This document shows, in pieces, positions 18,604 through 28,600 of a stretch of 43,522 nucleotides of DNA. Each line of letters starts with the position of its first letter. Within the stretch, counting starts at the first letter, position 1. The notes beneath the pieces are model-generated. The model did not search any database. It saw only the letters and a program-made list of their open reading frames with translations, and had not been told where the DNA came from. A program made the position numbers and the translations under genes. This stretch comes from a virus: IMG/VR virus record IMGVR_UViG_3300006802_000176, positions 1-43,522 of that record. One strand, written 5' to 3'.

Positions 18604-20733
18604 TTAGGTCTCGTCCGGCGGCGTTTCTTCTTCCGCTCCAGCCAGGTCGTCCTGCGGCAGTTCCAGCGTCGCGATGGATCGGTATGTCGCTTTTGCCGAC
18701 ACGGCCCGGACCGGCGAGGCGTTCGCTGGTATCGTAAGGCTGATCTGAATCGCAAAGTTGACGCTGTCGATGCTCCAGGCCGGCGTGATACCGTCGAGCC
18801 ACGACAAGCCGGTCCCATTCCCTTGCGTGAAGCTGGGCGTCGCTACCGACGAGCCAACGCGAAATTCAGGAGCGGCCGAAGATGAGATTCTTCGAAATGA
18901 CGCGCTAAACGTCCAATCTCGGAATCCTTGGCTATCATTGTCGAGAATTGTCAGCGTGCCGTCGATCCGCCCGCGCTGGGTGTTGCCGACGACCATCTGA
19001 TTGTCCGGTCCCGGCGCCGACCCGTCGGTCGTCAGGACAGCGACCGTGGAAGTTGTCGTATTTCCGGCGATGTTCCGAAATACCGGCACTGCGCCCTGGA
19101 TGACGCCCGTCTGCTGGAGCGTCGAATCCGGGATGACGCCATCGGAAAAGCCCCGGATGCCGAACCGGTAGTTCTCTGCCTGATTGAGGTTCCGCATGTG
19201 CGCGCGCCCGACCAGGTCGGACGATATGCCTTCCTCGGTCGTGCCGTTGTTCTCAAACCGCACTCCGTAGATGACGTTCCCGACAGGCTTCAGCGAGGCG
19301 GCCTTGCTGACATAGCTCCATTGCGTCAGCGTTGGCGGCGACACCCCATAGGCATAAGAGCCGTCTGTCGCCTCGCCGGATTCGTGGGTCATCCGCGTCG
19401 TGCCGAACGTGTCGGTTCCGGTGGCGCTGACATAGACCCGATAGACCTGACTGGCTGGGTCGTAGACGGCGATATATCGAGCGCGCGATGAATAGGCGGC
19501 CCCCGGCACCCACACCCGGAGGCCGACCTGCGACGTGACGACGCCCCAATAGCGGGAGTTCCGGATGTGCCCGCCGAAGATTTGATTGTAGGACCCGAAG
19601 CCGCCGAACGCCGACATCATGACCAGGCCGCGCCGGACGAATTTCGTCTCCAAACCATAAATCTGGTTGAACGATCCGAACATGCCGATACCGCCGCCCA
19701 GGCCGTAACTGGCACGGTGGCCGCGGATGATGTTGTGGTCACCGTTGATCGTGCCCGACCCGTCGCGACTGCCGATCGTCTCGTTGTCCTCAAAGGTGTT
19801 GTCGTAGCCTTCGGCCGTGCAACTGAAGATGTCGCCGCCGTAGGTCGTCACCTCGTCGCCGTTCTCGTCATAGACGTGCTTGTCGGGGAACAGGTAGTTG
19901 CCGGTTCGGAGAAGCTGTTCGGCGGTGAGGTAGTCTTCCTCAACCCACTTTTTGCCGCGGATGATCTTGTTCCCGTGCGGGCCGGTGCCAGTTCCGAGGT
20001 TCGTTGTGGCGTCCATGTTCAAGCCGGTCTGAATGTTCCGGCCGCCAAAACCATAGATCAGGTTGTCAGATGCCGTGCCGTCCAGCCTGATCAACGTGCC
20101 ATACAGTTCATTTGCATGGATGTTCTCAAACCGGCAGCGGTCGCCGAACGTGCGGATGAAGCTGTTACCCGTGTCCAGATACAGGTCCTGGAAGATGCAG
20201 TCGTCAGCGCCTTCGCTCAGCAGGATGGCGAAGTTGGTGGACGCCATCGAAGACGCGAACCGTAGGTTCTTCAGCACCATGCCAGGCCCTGCGATGGTCA
20301 GGACCGTAGATGTCACACTCATCCTGATGACTGGATTCCCGAGGCCGATGAACGTCGCGCCTTCAAGGCCGGTAAGTGCGGTTCCAAGACGATACTCGAC
20401 AGGCGCAGGGGGGACGTATATTGGCCGCCCGCCATTCTCCTTGGAATAGGTCGCAGCGCGCGCAAACATGGCGCTATCGTTGACCACGCCATCGCCGAAC
20501 GTGTCTCCGGCCCCGGCAAACCGCGCGATGTTCACGCCGTCCAGTAGGTCTTGAGCGAGCGAGCGGGCGTTCGTCGTGCCGCTAAACAGGACCGGCGTTG
20601 CGGCAGTCTGCGACTTGACTGTCGCGCCCGTGACCGAGCGATACGGTTGCCCGGTTGCACCGCGCTGCACCAGCAGAACGTCGGTGTCGAACAGGTCCGT
20701 CGTGGCCGAGTAGTCGCCGAATTGCTTGCCCAT
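18604..20733 (-). CDS. Tailspike with right-handed parallel beta-helix
   Basis: 709 residues. The N-terminal ~60 residues match the adaptor module of many tail fibres (DYSATTDLFDTDVLLVQRG). Next comes a pectate-lyase-like beta-helix (~68-430), visible as repeating strands with asparagine turns: DDCIFQDLYLD, DRCRFENIHANE, DNTFEDNETIGS, HNIIRGHRASYG, FNQIYGLETKF, YNQIFGGHIRN. The C-terminal ~250 residues are probably trimerisation and receptor domains. Such spikes bind and often cut capsule, LPS or exopolysaccharide. The catalytic residues cannot be pointed out from sequence alone. It is last in the tail-tip block, so it probably fixes host range. Confidence 0.85.
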   Translation of the reverse strand: MGKQFGDYSATTDLFDTDVLLVQRGATGQPYRSVTGATVKSQTAATPVLFSGTTNARSLAQDLLDGVNIARFAGAGDTFGDGVVNDSAMFARAATYSKENGGRPIYVPPAPVEYRLGTALTGLEGATFIGLGNPVIRMSVTSTVLTIAGPGMVLKNLRFASSMASTNFAILLSEGADDCIFQDLYLDTGNSFIRTFGDRCRFENIHANELYGTLIRLDGTASDNLIYGFGGRNIQTGLNMDATTNLGTGTGPHGNKIIRGKKWVEEDYLTAEQLLRTGNYLFPDKHVYDENGDEVTTYGGDIFSCTAEGYDNTFEDNETIGSRDGSGTINGDHNIIRGHRASYGLGGGIGMFGSFNQIYGLETKFVRRGLVMMSAFGGFGSYNQIFGGHIRNSRYWGVVTSQVGLRVWVPGAAYSSRARYIAVYDPASQVYRVYVSATGTDTFGTTRMTHESGEATDGSYAYGVSPPTLTQWSYVSKAASLKPVGNVIYGVRFENNGTTEEGISSDLVGRAHMRNLNQAENYRFGIRGFSDGVIPDSTLQQTGVIQGAVPVFRNIAGNTTTSTVAVLTTDGSAPGPDNQMVVGNTQRGRIDGTLTILDNDSQGFRDWTFSASFRRISSSAAPEFRVGSSVATPSFTQGNGTGLSWLDGITPAWSIDSVNFAIQISLTIPANASPVRAVSAKATYRSIATLELPQDDLAGAEEETPPDET

Positions 20734-20743
20734 GACGTGGCCC

Positions 20744-22072
20744 TCAGAACAGGGATGCGGTGAGGAGCGCCGTCGTCGGGCCGCTCGTGTAGATGACCGG
20801 CGCGTTCGCCGTCAGGCCGGTGAACCCGCCCCAGGTCAGGCCGATCGCGCCCGTGGTCGGTTCGTGGAACAGGACCGTCGGCGCCGTGCTGGACGTGTAG
20901 GGACCGGTGCCGGGGACCGAGATCGTCCCGGTGCCGGACCACGAGACCGAGGGGCCCGACCACATCGGAACCGGCAGATGCCCGGCAATCGAAACCGTGG
21001 TGGACGAGGAAGCCGCGCCGACAAGCCCGGTCGGGATCGGCGTGCGGAACCGCTGGCAGCGTTGCAGCGCCTCGGCATAGGTGCGCGGTTCGGCCATCGC
21101 CGCCGGCAGCGTCGCGCCTTCCATCAGCTGCACGTCGGCCAGCTCGACGGTCAGGGTCGTGTTCAGCGGCAGGCCGAACACCAGCCACAGGGAGTTGTTG
21201 TTGTTGGAGCCGAGCGTCTTGCCGCTGATCGAGGGCAGGGTCACGCTGCCCTGGAACCAGGTCCAGGTGCTGGTGACCGACCAGGTGCCGACCGAGGTCG
21301 ACACGTCTGATGATGGCGACCCGCCGGTGCCGAACTTCTGCGCCAGCAGGACCGTGACTGAGCGGTTCGTATCGGCCCGCACCCAGGCCCCGACCACGAC
21401 CGTCTTCCCGGCCAGCGTGTGGGCGCCTTCCACGAAGGTCTTCAGCTGCCGGTATGTCCCGCCCGAGCCGGCCACCGTCGCCTGGAGGGACAGGTAGCGC
21501 CGGTTGCCGGCGTTCAGGATGCTGTCCGAGGAGTAGAGCAGCGCGTCGCCTTGGAGGGCGTTGACGGTCGCGCCGGAGCCGTTATGGCTGAACCGCCAGC
21601 CGTCGCAGATGTCCGCCTCGCTGGCCAGCGACGACAGCGAGGTGCCGGACTGCCAGATGTCGAATTTCGGGTTCAGGATGCGGTTGCGGAACCCGCCGAT
21701 GGCCCCGCCGTGCACCGCGCCCAGGTTACGCAGATCGGCGCCCTGGGCATCGGCCCGGCTGGACCCGTCGATCGTGATCGGCTTCAGCGGCCAGGTGTAG
21801 ACCGCTGTCGTGCCGGCGAAGGCCAGCCGTGACGTGGTACCGATGGTGTTGCGGACGACCGTGGTGCGGGACAGCGTGTTCGGCGAGCCGGTGTTGTAGG
21901 TGCCGTAGCCCCACTCGGCCTGCGTGCTGTCCTGGAGGTAGTATTCGACCTCGGTCCCGTTGGTGAAGCCGCCGGTCGCAAAGGTGGTGAACGGCGCCGA
22001 AGCGCCGGCCAGGTTGATGGTCGTGCTTGTCCCCGGCGCACTGGCCGTTTCCTTGACGAATGGAGCCCACAA
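20744..22072 (-). CDS. Tail fibre/carbohydrate-binding protein
   Basis: 442 residues. The N-terminal ~130 residues resemble phage tail-attachment modules (TTINLAGASAPFTTFATG, then VEYYLQDSTQAEWGYGTY). Residues ~135-320 resemble a carbohydrate-binding (galactose-binding-like) jelly roll: NRILNPKFDIWQSGTSLSS, DGWRFSHNGSG, LWLVFGLPLNTTLTVELADVQL as a region. A C-terminal beta-rich domain follows. It starts with TTG at 22072, with AAGGAT about 9 bases upstream; no ATG is in the right place. It likely binds a surface polysaccharide and works with the tailspike downstream. Confidence 0.7.
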   Translation of the reverse strand: MWAPFVKETASAPGTSTTINLAGASAPFTTFATGGFTNGTEVEYYLQDSTQAEWGYGTYNTGSPNTLSRTTVVRNTIGTTSRLAFAGTTAVYTWPLKPITIDGSSRADAQGADLRNLGAVHGGAIGGFRNRILNPKFDIWQSGTSLSSLASEADICDGWRFSHNGSGATVNALQGDALLYSSDSILNAGNRRYLSLQATVAGSGGTYRQLKTFVEGAHTLAGKTVVVGAWVRADTNRSVTVLLAQKFGTGGSPSSDVSTSVGTWSVTSTWTWFQGSVTLPSISGKTLGSNNNNSLWLVFGLPLNTTLTVELADVQLMEGATLPAAMAEPRTYAEALQRCQRFRTPIPTGLVGAASSSTTVSIAGHLPVPMWSGPSVSWSGTGTISVPGTGPYTSSTAPTVLFHEPTTGAIGLTWGGFTGLTANAPVIYTSGPTTALLTASLF

Positions 22073-22127
22073 GGCTGTGATCCTTCGAAGGGCCGCGGCG
22101 TCATCTCGACGCTGCCAACCGGTGGTC

Positions 22128-22913
22128 TTAGAGCCGTTCGGTAATCCGCGCCGACCACGCCACCCGGGAGGCTGTCTTCAGCCCGTAGGTCAGCTGGTCC
22201 GAGGTCTGGAGCGTGCCGAACACCGCCTCGTAGGCGGATGTCGTGCTGTCGATGTCCTGGATGGCCAGGACGTTGCCGCCGCGCCGGGCCTGCGCGTCCA
22301 GGCCCATCGCGTATTGCCAGAGTTCATCCGTGGCGCTCAGGGCATCGAAGTCCAGCGACACCCAGCGGCGCGACCACCTGGCCGTGTTGAACTCCTGCCC
22401 GCCCAGCGTCTGTTGCGTATCGGTCCGGTGGTCCCGCGCGAAGGCCGAGCGGAATGTGCGGCCGTAGCTGGGCAGCCATAGGGGCCCGGCGAACACGAGC
22501 GGGATGTTCAGATGCCCGTCGGGGTTGTTCGTGTCGGTGACCGTGATCTTCAGGTAGTCGGCCGTCACCGCGGCGGCCAGGACGCTGACCACCTGCTGGT
22601 AGCCCGGCATCGGCCCGCCGACCGTCGCGCTGGTCACCAGCGTCCCGGCGTTGGTGTAATACTGGAACAGCACCGACGCGGCGGCCGTGAGATTCGTCCG
22701 GAACAGCCCGGCCGCGCGCCACGACTGCTGCGGCGTGGCCGGCGTGATCGTCAGCACCGCTGATACATCGCCCGCGGTCGTCTGCCAGGCGTATTGCGGC
22801 GAGCCTTGGTCGTTCTGCAGCTGCGACGGGTCGAGCCCCGAGGCGGCGGCGGCATCGGCCGTGAGGGTGGCGGCGGTGACGTAGTTGTCCCAGCCGAAAG
22901 CCGTCTTGCCCAT
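22128..22913 (-). CDS. Putative tail-tip protein, 261 aa
   Basis: 261 residues, beta-rich. It contains what looks like a galactose-binding-type fold (residues ~40-150, TTAGDVSAVLTITPATPQQS; ADYLKITVTDTNNPDGHLN) and a second part resembling a tail-hub-associated segment (GRTFRSAFARDHRTDTQQTL, RWVSLDFDALSATDELW). Its place, between the large hub-like protein and the fibre gene, supports a structural role at the tail tip. The start overlaps the previous stop by one base. It could also be the adaptor between hub and fibre. Confidence 0.6.
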   Translation of the reverse strand: MGKTAFGWDNYVTAATLTADAAAASGLDPSQLQNDQGSPQYAWQTTAGDVSAVLTITPATPQQSWRAAGLFRTNLTAAASVLFQYYTNAGTLVTSATVGGPMPGYQQVVSVLAAAVTADYLKITVTDTNNPDGHLNIPLVFAGPLWLPSYGRTFRSAFARDHRTDTQQTLGGQEFNTARWSRRWVSLDFDALSATDELWQYAMGLDAQARRGGNVLAIQDIDSTTSAYEAVFGTLQTSDQLTYGLKTASRVAWSARITERL

Positions 22914-25633
22914 CAGACCATCACCAGGAACGTGATATCGGACTGCGACCGGAACTGCTCGCGGTGGACGCGCGCCAGTGCGCCGTCGGTCAGCACGTCG
23001 AGCGGGTAGGTCAGCAGGATCGTGTCGCCCAGGTCGATGTCGAGCCCGACCGCCAGCGGCACCGTCACGGCGTAGAGCCGCCGCAGGGTCGAGACCATGC
23101 CGCCGATCCGTCCGGCCACCGCGGTCGCGTCGGTGGAACTGTCGAGGCAGCCGCCGAATGGGGCGAGGTCGTTGGGCTTGCGGTAGGCGGCCAGGACATC
23201 CAGGTCCGTGAAGGCCGAGTAGCGGTCAGCCGCGCCCATGAACTGCGCATGCGCCGCGGTGGCACTGGGCGAGACGTTCGTCTGGACCGTGTAGTTGTGC
23301 CGGTAGGCGACCCGCACCCGATACGGCGGCGGGTTCAACCCGGCCGGGAGCGCGATCGGCACGACCTTGACGACGTTGTGCGGCCCCAGGCTGGCGACCG
23401 GCGTGCCGGATGGCGCGGCCAGCGCGACGACCCGCAGCTTGCCGTCGCGGCTGGCTACCAGCTTGGCTCCGAACGACGACAGCAGCCGGTCGGCAGCCTG
23501 CGCGCCGGTTTCGTTCATCTGGAGCCAGATGCCGCCGGCGTAGGGGTAGTCGGTGGCTGCATCGCTGAACGAGGTCGTGTCGATGAAGTCGGAGGGGATG
23601 GCCAGGGTCTCGGTCAGCAGATACCGGGCGATGCCGGCCAGCACGGTCTTGCTGCCAGCCACCGGGAACTCGCCGGTGCCATCCACCGTGATCTGGCCCG
23701 CCGGCGCGGAGCCGAGTTGGAACAGGCCGCGGCTGTTGTCGGTCCGGTATTTGCCGGCCGAGGTCGTCCCGCTGAACAGGTCCGAGGTGTCGGAGTCGAA
23801 CGTGATCCCTGCGTTGCCGTTCTCATAGAGGGCCACCACCGTCCCGGCCGCCTTCGTGTGCTGATAGATCAGCTTGGCCGCGTTTATCAGGACGGGCTCG
23901 ACGTTGTAGTAGGTCCCGAATCCCATCGGCACCGGCTGCCCGGCCAGTGCGGCGTCGCCTTCGTAGGTGCCCGAGCCGGCGTAGACCGTGCCGCGGGCGA
24001 CCTGGTCGAGCCAGTAGTCGGGGCCGCGCAGGGGGAACGTGATGCCGGTCTCGGCCGCCTGCCAGGTGTCCGCCATCCCGACGAACACGGTGTCGAGGTC
24101 GCCATAGGCCGGCGAGTTCCAGATCTGCCGGGCCGTGTAGAGCTTGTCGGCATCGCGCGTCGTGGCGGCAGGCGATGCGGCGGGCGGCAGGATGACGGAC
24201 GTGACGGCGGCGGCCTGCTCCAGCTGGGGCGCGCCGATCCGGATCGTGGCGTCGATCTGCGAGGCGTTCGACACCGTGAGGGTCAGCTGCGGCGTCAGGG
24301 TCGCGGTCGCGGATAGCGTGCCGGTGGCCGATCGGCGTGTCAGGGTGCCGCCCGGGGTGTGCGTACCGGTGATCGTCGTCCCGCTGCTGGGCACGACCGC
24401 CAAGGCAACGGAGGAGATGTTCGACAGCGAGCCGCTGACCAGCTTTGTCCAGCCTGACACCGCCCAGGCGTCGCCCTTGGTGCCGCTGATCGTGTTGTCG
24501 AACTGGATCGCATACGAGGTCGACGACGAGAGGCCGAGGACGCGAATGTCGACGTATGGCACGCCGCTCTCGGTGCCGACCGCTGAGACGAACGCGCCGA
24601 GCGCGGTGCTGCCGGCCGATAGAGCCCAGTTCGTCGGCATGGTCCCGGCTTCGATGACCGACACGTTGTCGACCGTGAACGACGCCGCCGACCGGGCGAA
24701 GCGCATCCATGTCGTGGAGCCGGTGGCGGTGAAGACGCGCTTGCGGTTCGTGCCGGCCGAGACGGTCGCGCTGGAGATGCTGGTGTTGCCCTGCGACGTG
24801 CCGAACGACCAGGTGGGGGCCGATCCGGTGATGTCGCACGAGGCGACGTAGGTCTTGCCGGCAGTCGTGGCGAAGCTGGTGTCGATGCGCCCCTGGTTGG
24901 TGCCGTCCGTCGTGACCGTGACGAGGCCGCTGCCATAGGTGACGGTCGTCGTGCCGCCGTTCACCGACCAATACCATCCGTTCTGCAGCGTGTTCTGGCT
25001 GGCGTTGATCGGGTTCAGGGCGAAGGTGCCATTGGTGACAAGCTCTGTCCCGCTGGATGCCGCCGCGCCCTCGGCCCTCGGGTTCCGCACCCAGTTCTTC
25101 GACGCCGCCTCGTCCAGCGCGACCGGCGTTGCCCCGCCCGAGTAATCCCACCGGACCGTCTCGGCCGCGGCTTCCTGCAACACGCCGGCCGCGTCGATGT
25201 AGGTGCCTTTGGTGGCTCGCACGGTCCCGTAGCCGTCGAAGTCCTCGAACTCCTTCTCGCCGCGCAGGATCGTCACCGTCTGCCCGTCGATGTTCCACGA
25301 CTTCATCAGCGACGAAATGGTCGCACCGGGGTCGATGACCTCGATCGAGCCCCAGTTCAGGGTCGAACCCTCGGCCGGGGTCAAGGGCAGCGAACGGTCG
25401 ATCGAGATGCCGCCGTTGATGACGGGCGTGTAGACGACCACGCCATCGGGGTCCGTGGATTTGGTCGTGTAGCCGTCGTCGCTGATCGTCAGCGTGCCGG
25501 TTGCCTCCAGCGGTTCCGGGTCCAGGGCGAGCGCGCCCCACGGCGCGGCGCCGGCGGCGAAGACGTAGGACGAGACCGACCCGCCCGGGTGGTAAAGCCC
25601 GATCTCGGCCGCGATGAAGGGCTTCGTCGTCAT
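22913..25633 (-). CDS. Large tail-tip/hub protein with carbohydrate-binding insertions
   Basis: 906 residues. The first ~150 and the last ~250 residues look like a tail-hub/baseplate fold (SIEVIDPGATISSLMKSWNI; the end has RVAYRHNYTVQTNVSPSATA and LGDTILLTYPLDVLTDG). Between them are one or two carbohydrate-binding-like modules: WVRNPRAEG, VTNGTFALNP with GWYWSVNGG, and KTYVASCDITGSAPTWSFG. So the hub itself may bind sugar. It follows the tape measure gene with an ATGA overlap, the expected place for distal tail and hub proteins, and probably caps the tape measure. Separate lambda M, L, K, I and J genes are not seen. Confidence 0.7.
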   Translation of the reverse strand: MTTKPFIAAEIGLYHPGGSVSSYVFAAGAAPWGALALDPEPLEATGTLTISDDGYTTKSTDPDGVVVYTPVINGGISIDRSLPLTPAEGSTLNWGSIEVIDPGATISSLMKSWNIDGQTVTILRGEKEFEDFDGYGTVRATKGTYIDAAGVLQEAAAETVRWDYSGGATPVALDEAASKNWVRNPRAEGAAASSGTELVTNGTFALNPINASQNTLQNGWYWSVNGGTTTVTYGSGLVTVTTDGTNQGRIDTSFATTAGKTYVASCDITGSAPTWSFGTSQGNTSISSATVSAGTNRKRVFTATGSTTWMRFARSAASFTVDNVSVIEAGTMPTNWALSAGSTALGAFVSAVGTESGVPYVDIRVLGLSSSTSYAIQFDNTISGTKGDAWAVSGWTKLVSGSLSNISSVALAVVPSSGTTITGTHTPGGTLTRRSATGTLSATATLTPQLTLTVSNASQIDATIRIGAPQLEQAAAVTSVILPPAASPAATTRDADKLYTARQIWNSPAYGDLDTVFVGMADTWQAAETGITFPLRGPDYWLDQVARGTVYAGSGTYEGDAALAGQPVPMGFGTYYNVEPVLINAAKLIYQHTKAAGTVVALYENGNAGITFDSDTSDLFSGTTSAGKYRTDNSRGLFQLGSAPAGQITVDGTGEFPVAGSKTVLAGIARYLLTETLAIPSDFIDTTSFSDAATDYPYAGGIWLQMNETGAQAADRLLSSFGAKLVASRDGKLRVVALAAPSGTPVASLGPHNVVKVVPIALPAGLNPPPYRVRVAYRHNYTVQTNVSPSATAAHAQFMGAADRYSAFTDLDVLAAYRKPNDLAPFGGCLDSSTDATAVAGRIGGMVSTLRRLYAVTVPLAVGLDIDLGDTILLTYPLDVLTDGALARVHREQFRSQSDITFLVMV

Positions 25634-28600
25634 GCGGCGGGCCGCAGCGCATTCTGGCGAGTCTCGGCCAGCAGCGCGTCGAGGCGTTCGACCATCTTCG
25701 TCAACAGGTCGGTCATCGCCGCCGCTGCCGTCACCTGCGCCTGTAGGGCCGAGGCGATGATGCTTTCCACCGACTGTGACGCCACGCCCCGGATCGTGTC
25801 CTGCACGGCCGTGTAGTCGGTCGCGTAGGCAAAGCCCGATCCGTTCACCGTGCGGGAGGTGCGCAGGAACGTGTCGGCATAGCCGGACAGCTTGGAGATG
25901 CTGCTGAAGTCGCCCGCCCGCGCGGCACCGGCCACCGCCTGGAACTCGCGCTTGGCCTGGTCATACTGCGCCATCGGCGACAGCGGCGAGGCGTCCGAGT
26001 AGGTCAGGGACCGGGAGTAGTCGGACAGCGACTGCACGGTATTCAGGGCCGTGGACGTGGCCTGCTCGCGCGCCGCCGCGGCTGCCTGGGCCGCCGACTG
26101 GTCAACCGCGACCACTTCATCGGCATACTGCTTCGCGACGTTCAGCCGTTCCGCCGCGGTCGCCTGGTCCTGCGCGGTCAGCCGGCGGGCGTAGTCCGCG
26201 GTCGCCGCGTAGGCGTCGCCGAACAGGCCGATCAGCTGGTCCGAGTACGCTTGGCGCTGCTGGGAGGCCTGGAAGTCGAACGCCATCAGGGCTGCGTCGC
26301 GAATTTGCCCGCGGTCCCCCGATGCCGTGGCTTGCGCCTGGGCGATCCGGACCTGCATGGCCTGGTCGGACTGGTCCAGTTGCTTGCGGATCGAGTCCCA
26401 TGCTTGCCCGTAGGCCGTGTCCAGGGACGCGATGATGCTCTGCGCGCCGGCCATCAGTTGGTTCATCACGTCGGGCGTTTGCCCGGCCTGCATCAGGGCT
26501 TGGATTTGGCCGAACGCCTGGTTGTAGGGCGCCGCGATGGCGTCCATCTGCTGGGCCACCGACCCGCGCCGGTCCGCCACCTTCGTGAGTGCCGGGATGA
26601 CGTTGGTCAGCATGTCCGTCACCTGGGCGGACTTGTCGGCCACGGTCTGAAGCGCCTGCGCCAGTTCCGTGATCGACGCGAACGACTTGTCGGCAAGCGC
26701 CAGTTGCTTGGCCGTGTCCTCGCTGGTGAACCGGAACTGGCCGAACGCGGAAGCGATGTCGGCGAACTTCGTGGGGTCCGGGGTCTCGCCGGGTGTGTTC
26801 TGGCCGATCTGGCTCAGCGCGCCGATGCTGGAAAGCTGGATGCCGTTCTGCGCCAGGAGGGCGTTCAGCTGCTGGACCTGCTGGGTCGCGTTGGCGACTT
26901 CCTGCGCGGTATCCACCAATTGGGAAACGGTGCCGCCCAGGGACAGCTGGCCACCGGAGAGGGAGATGCCGGTGCTGCTGTAGGCGCTGGGGGCCTTGGG
27001 GCCGATCAGGCCGCCGCCGCCGCCGCCCAGTAGGCCGCCAAGGATGCCGCCGATCAGGGTTCCGACACCGGGGATGATGGAGCCGATCGCCGCGCCCGCC
27101 ATAGCACCGACGCCTGCGCCGATCTGCGGGGCCGGGCCGACCTTGCCGAGGGAATTCTGGAGGAAGCCGCCAGCCAGCGAGCCAAGGCCAAAGCCGGCGC
27201 CGACGCCGCCAATGAGGCCGCCGAGGGTGGTTGTAGTGCCGGAGGCCGCCACCTGCGCCGCGCTATAGGCGCCCTCAAGCGGCACGCCGCCCAGCCCGGT
27301 CGACCACAGCGGTGTCGAAAGGATGGAGTTGATGCCAGAGCCGATGCCGCTGAACAGCCCACCGCTGCCGTTCAGCCCCAACTGGCTGCCGATCCAGCCC
27401 TTGATGTTGGTCAGGCCGAGCGTGTCCAGCAGCCCGACGCCGGACAGCAGGTTGCCCCCCTGGTTTATGATGTTCAGCGACCCGGACGGGCTGTCGGACG
27501 TGCCCGCCCCGCCACCACCACCGAACGCACTGAACGCCCCGCCCAGCGTGCCGAGGTTCGTGCCGAACAGGGCGTTCTTCGCCGGGTTCAGAAACGCCAG
27601 CTTCGCGAAGTCGGACAGGAGCGAGGCCGCCGCCGCACGCGCGATGTTGCCGAAGTTCACCGCCGCGCCCTGGCCAGACACGAACGCATCGACCAGACCT
27701 TGCCCGAGCCGGTCCGCGACGTTGGACAGGCTGTCCATCACCGCCTGCACCGACCGCTGCGCCTGCTCGAAACCCGCCGCCGCGTCGCTGCTGCGCTGGT
27801 AGGCTGCGGCCATGCTGGACACCGCGTCGGTGAACTCGCGCGTGCCGGGGATCAGGTTCGCCTTGAGCGCGTCGGTATACGCCCGCTGTTCGTTCGTCGC
27901 CTTCGTGATGGACGCCTGCGTGCCGTCATAGGCCGCCGCGATCGCCAGCTGCGATTCCGTGGCCCGGTCCACCTCGGCCGCCTGCTTCGCCAGCCCGGAG
28001 TTGCCGGTTGCGGTCGAAAGCCGGATGTTTTGTTCCGTCGCTTCCTTGACGAACTCGATATATTTCTTGGTCCCCGGCACCAGCCCTTCGGAGATGGCCT
28101 TTTCCTGCGCCTTCTGCGCCGATGTCAGGCGCACGACCGCTTCAGGCCCGGCCCGATATGCCTCCGCCAGTTGCTCTTGCGTCTTGATCTGCGCGGCCAG
28201 GGTGTCGCCATACTTCTGAAGGCCGTCTCGGTGTTCCTCGCCTTTCTTCGTGGTCTCGGCGATCGCCTTGCCGGTCGCCGCAACGGCATTCTTCAGCAGG
28301 TCAAACCGAGCAGCATTTTCCTCGGTCCGGGGGCCGATGCGCGCCAGTTCGTCCTGATACCGCTTCATCTCCTGGGTGAGCTTCGCGACCTGGCCTTCGG
28401 TCGTTCCGCCCACCCGAGAGAAGGCCGCACGGTCGGTTTCCTTGGCCGCATAGAAGCCGCTCGCGTCCGGGCCGTAGGCTTCCCTGCCGTTCGTGATGCG
28501 AAGCGTGCCGGTGGCGCTGTCGGACGTGCCGGGCGCCACCTTCAGCCCGGCCATGGTATCGATCTGGCTTTGCGTCGCGCCGATCTGCGCGTTGGTCGCG

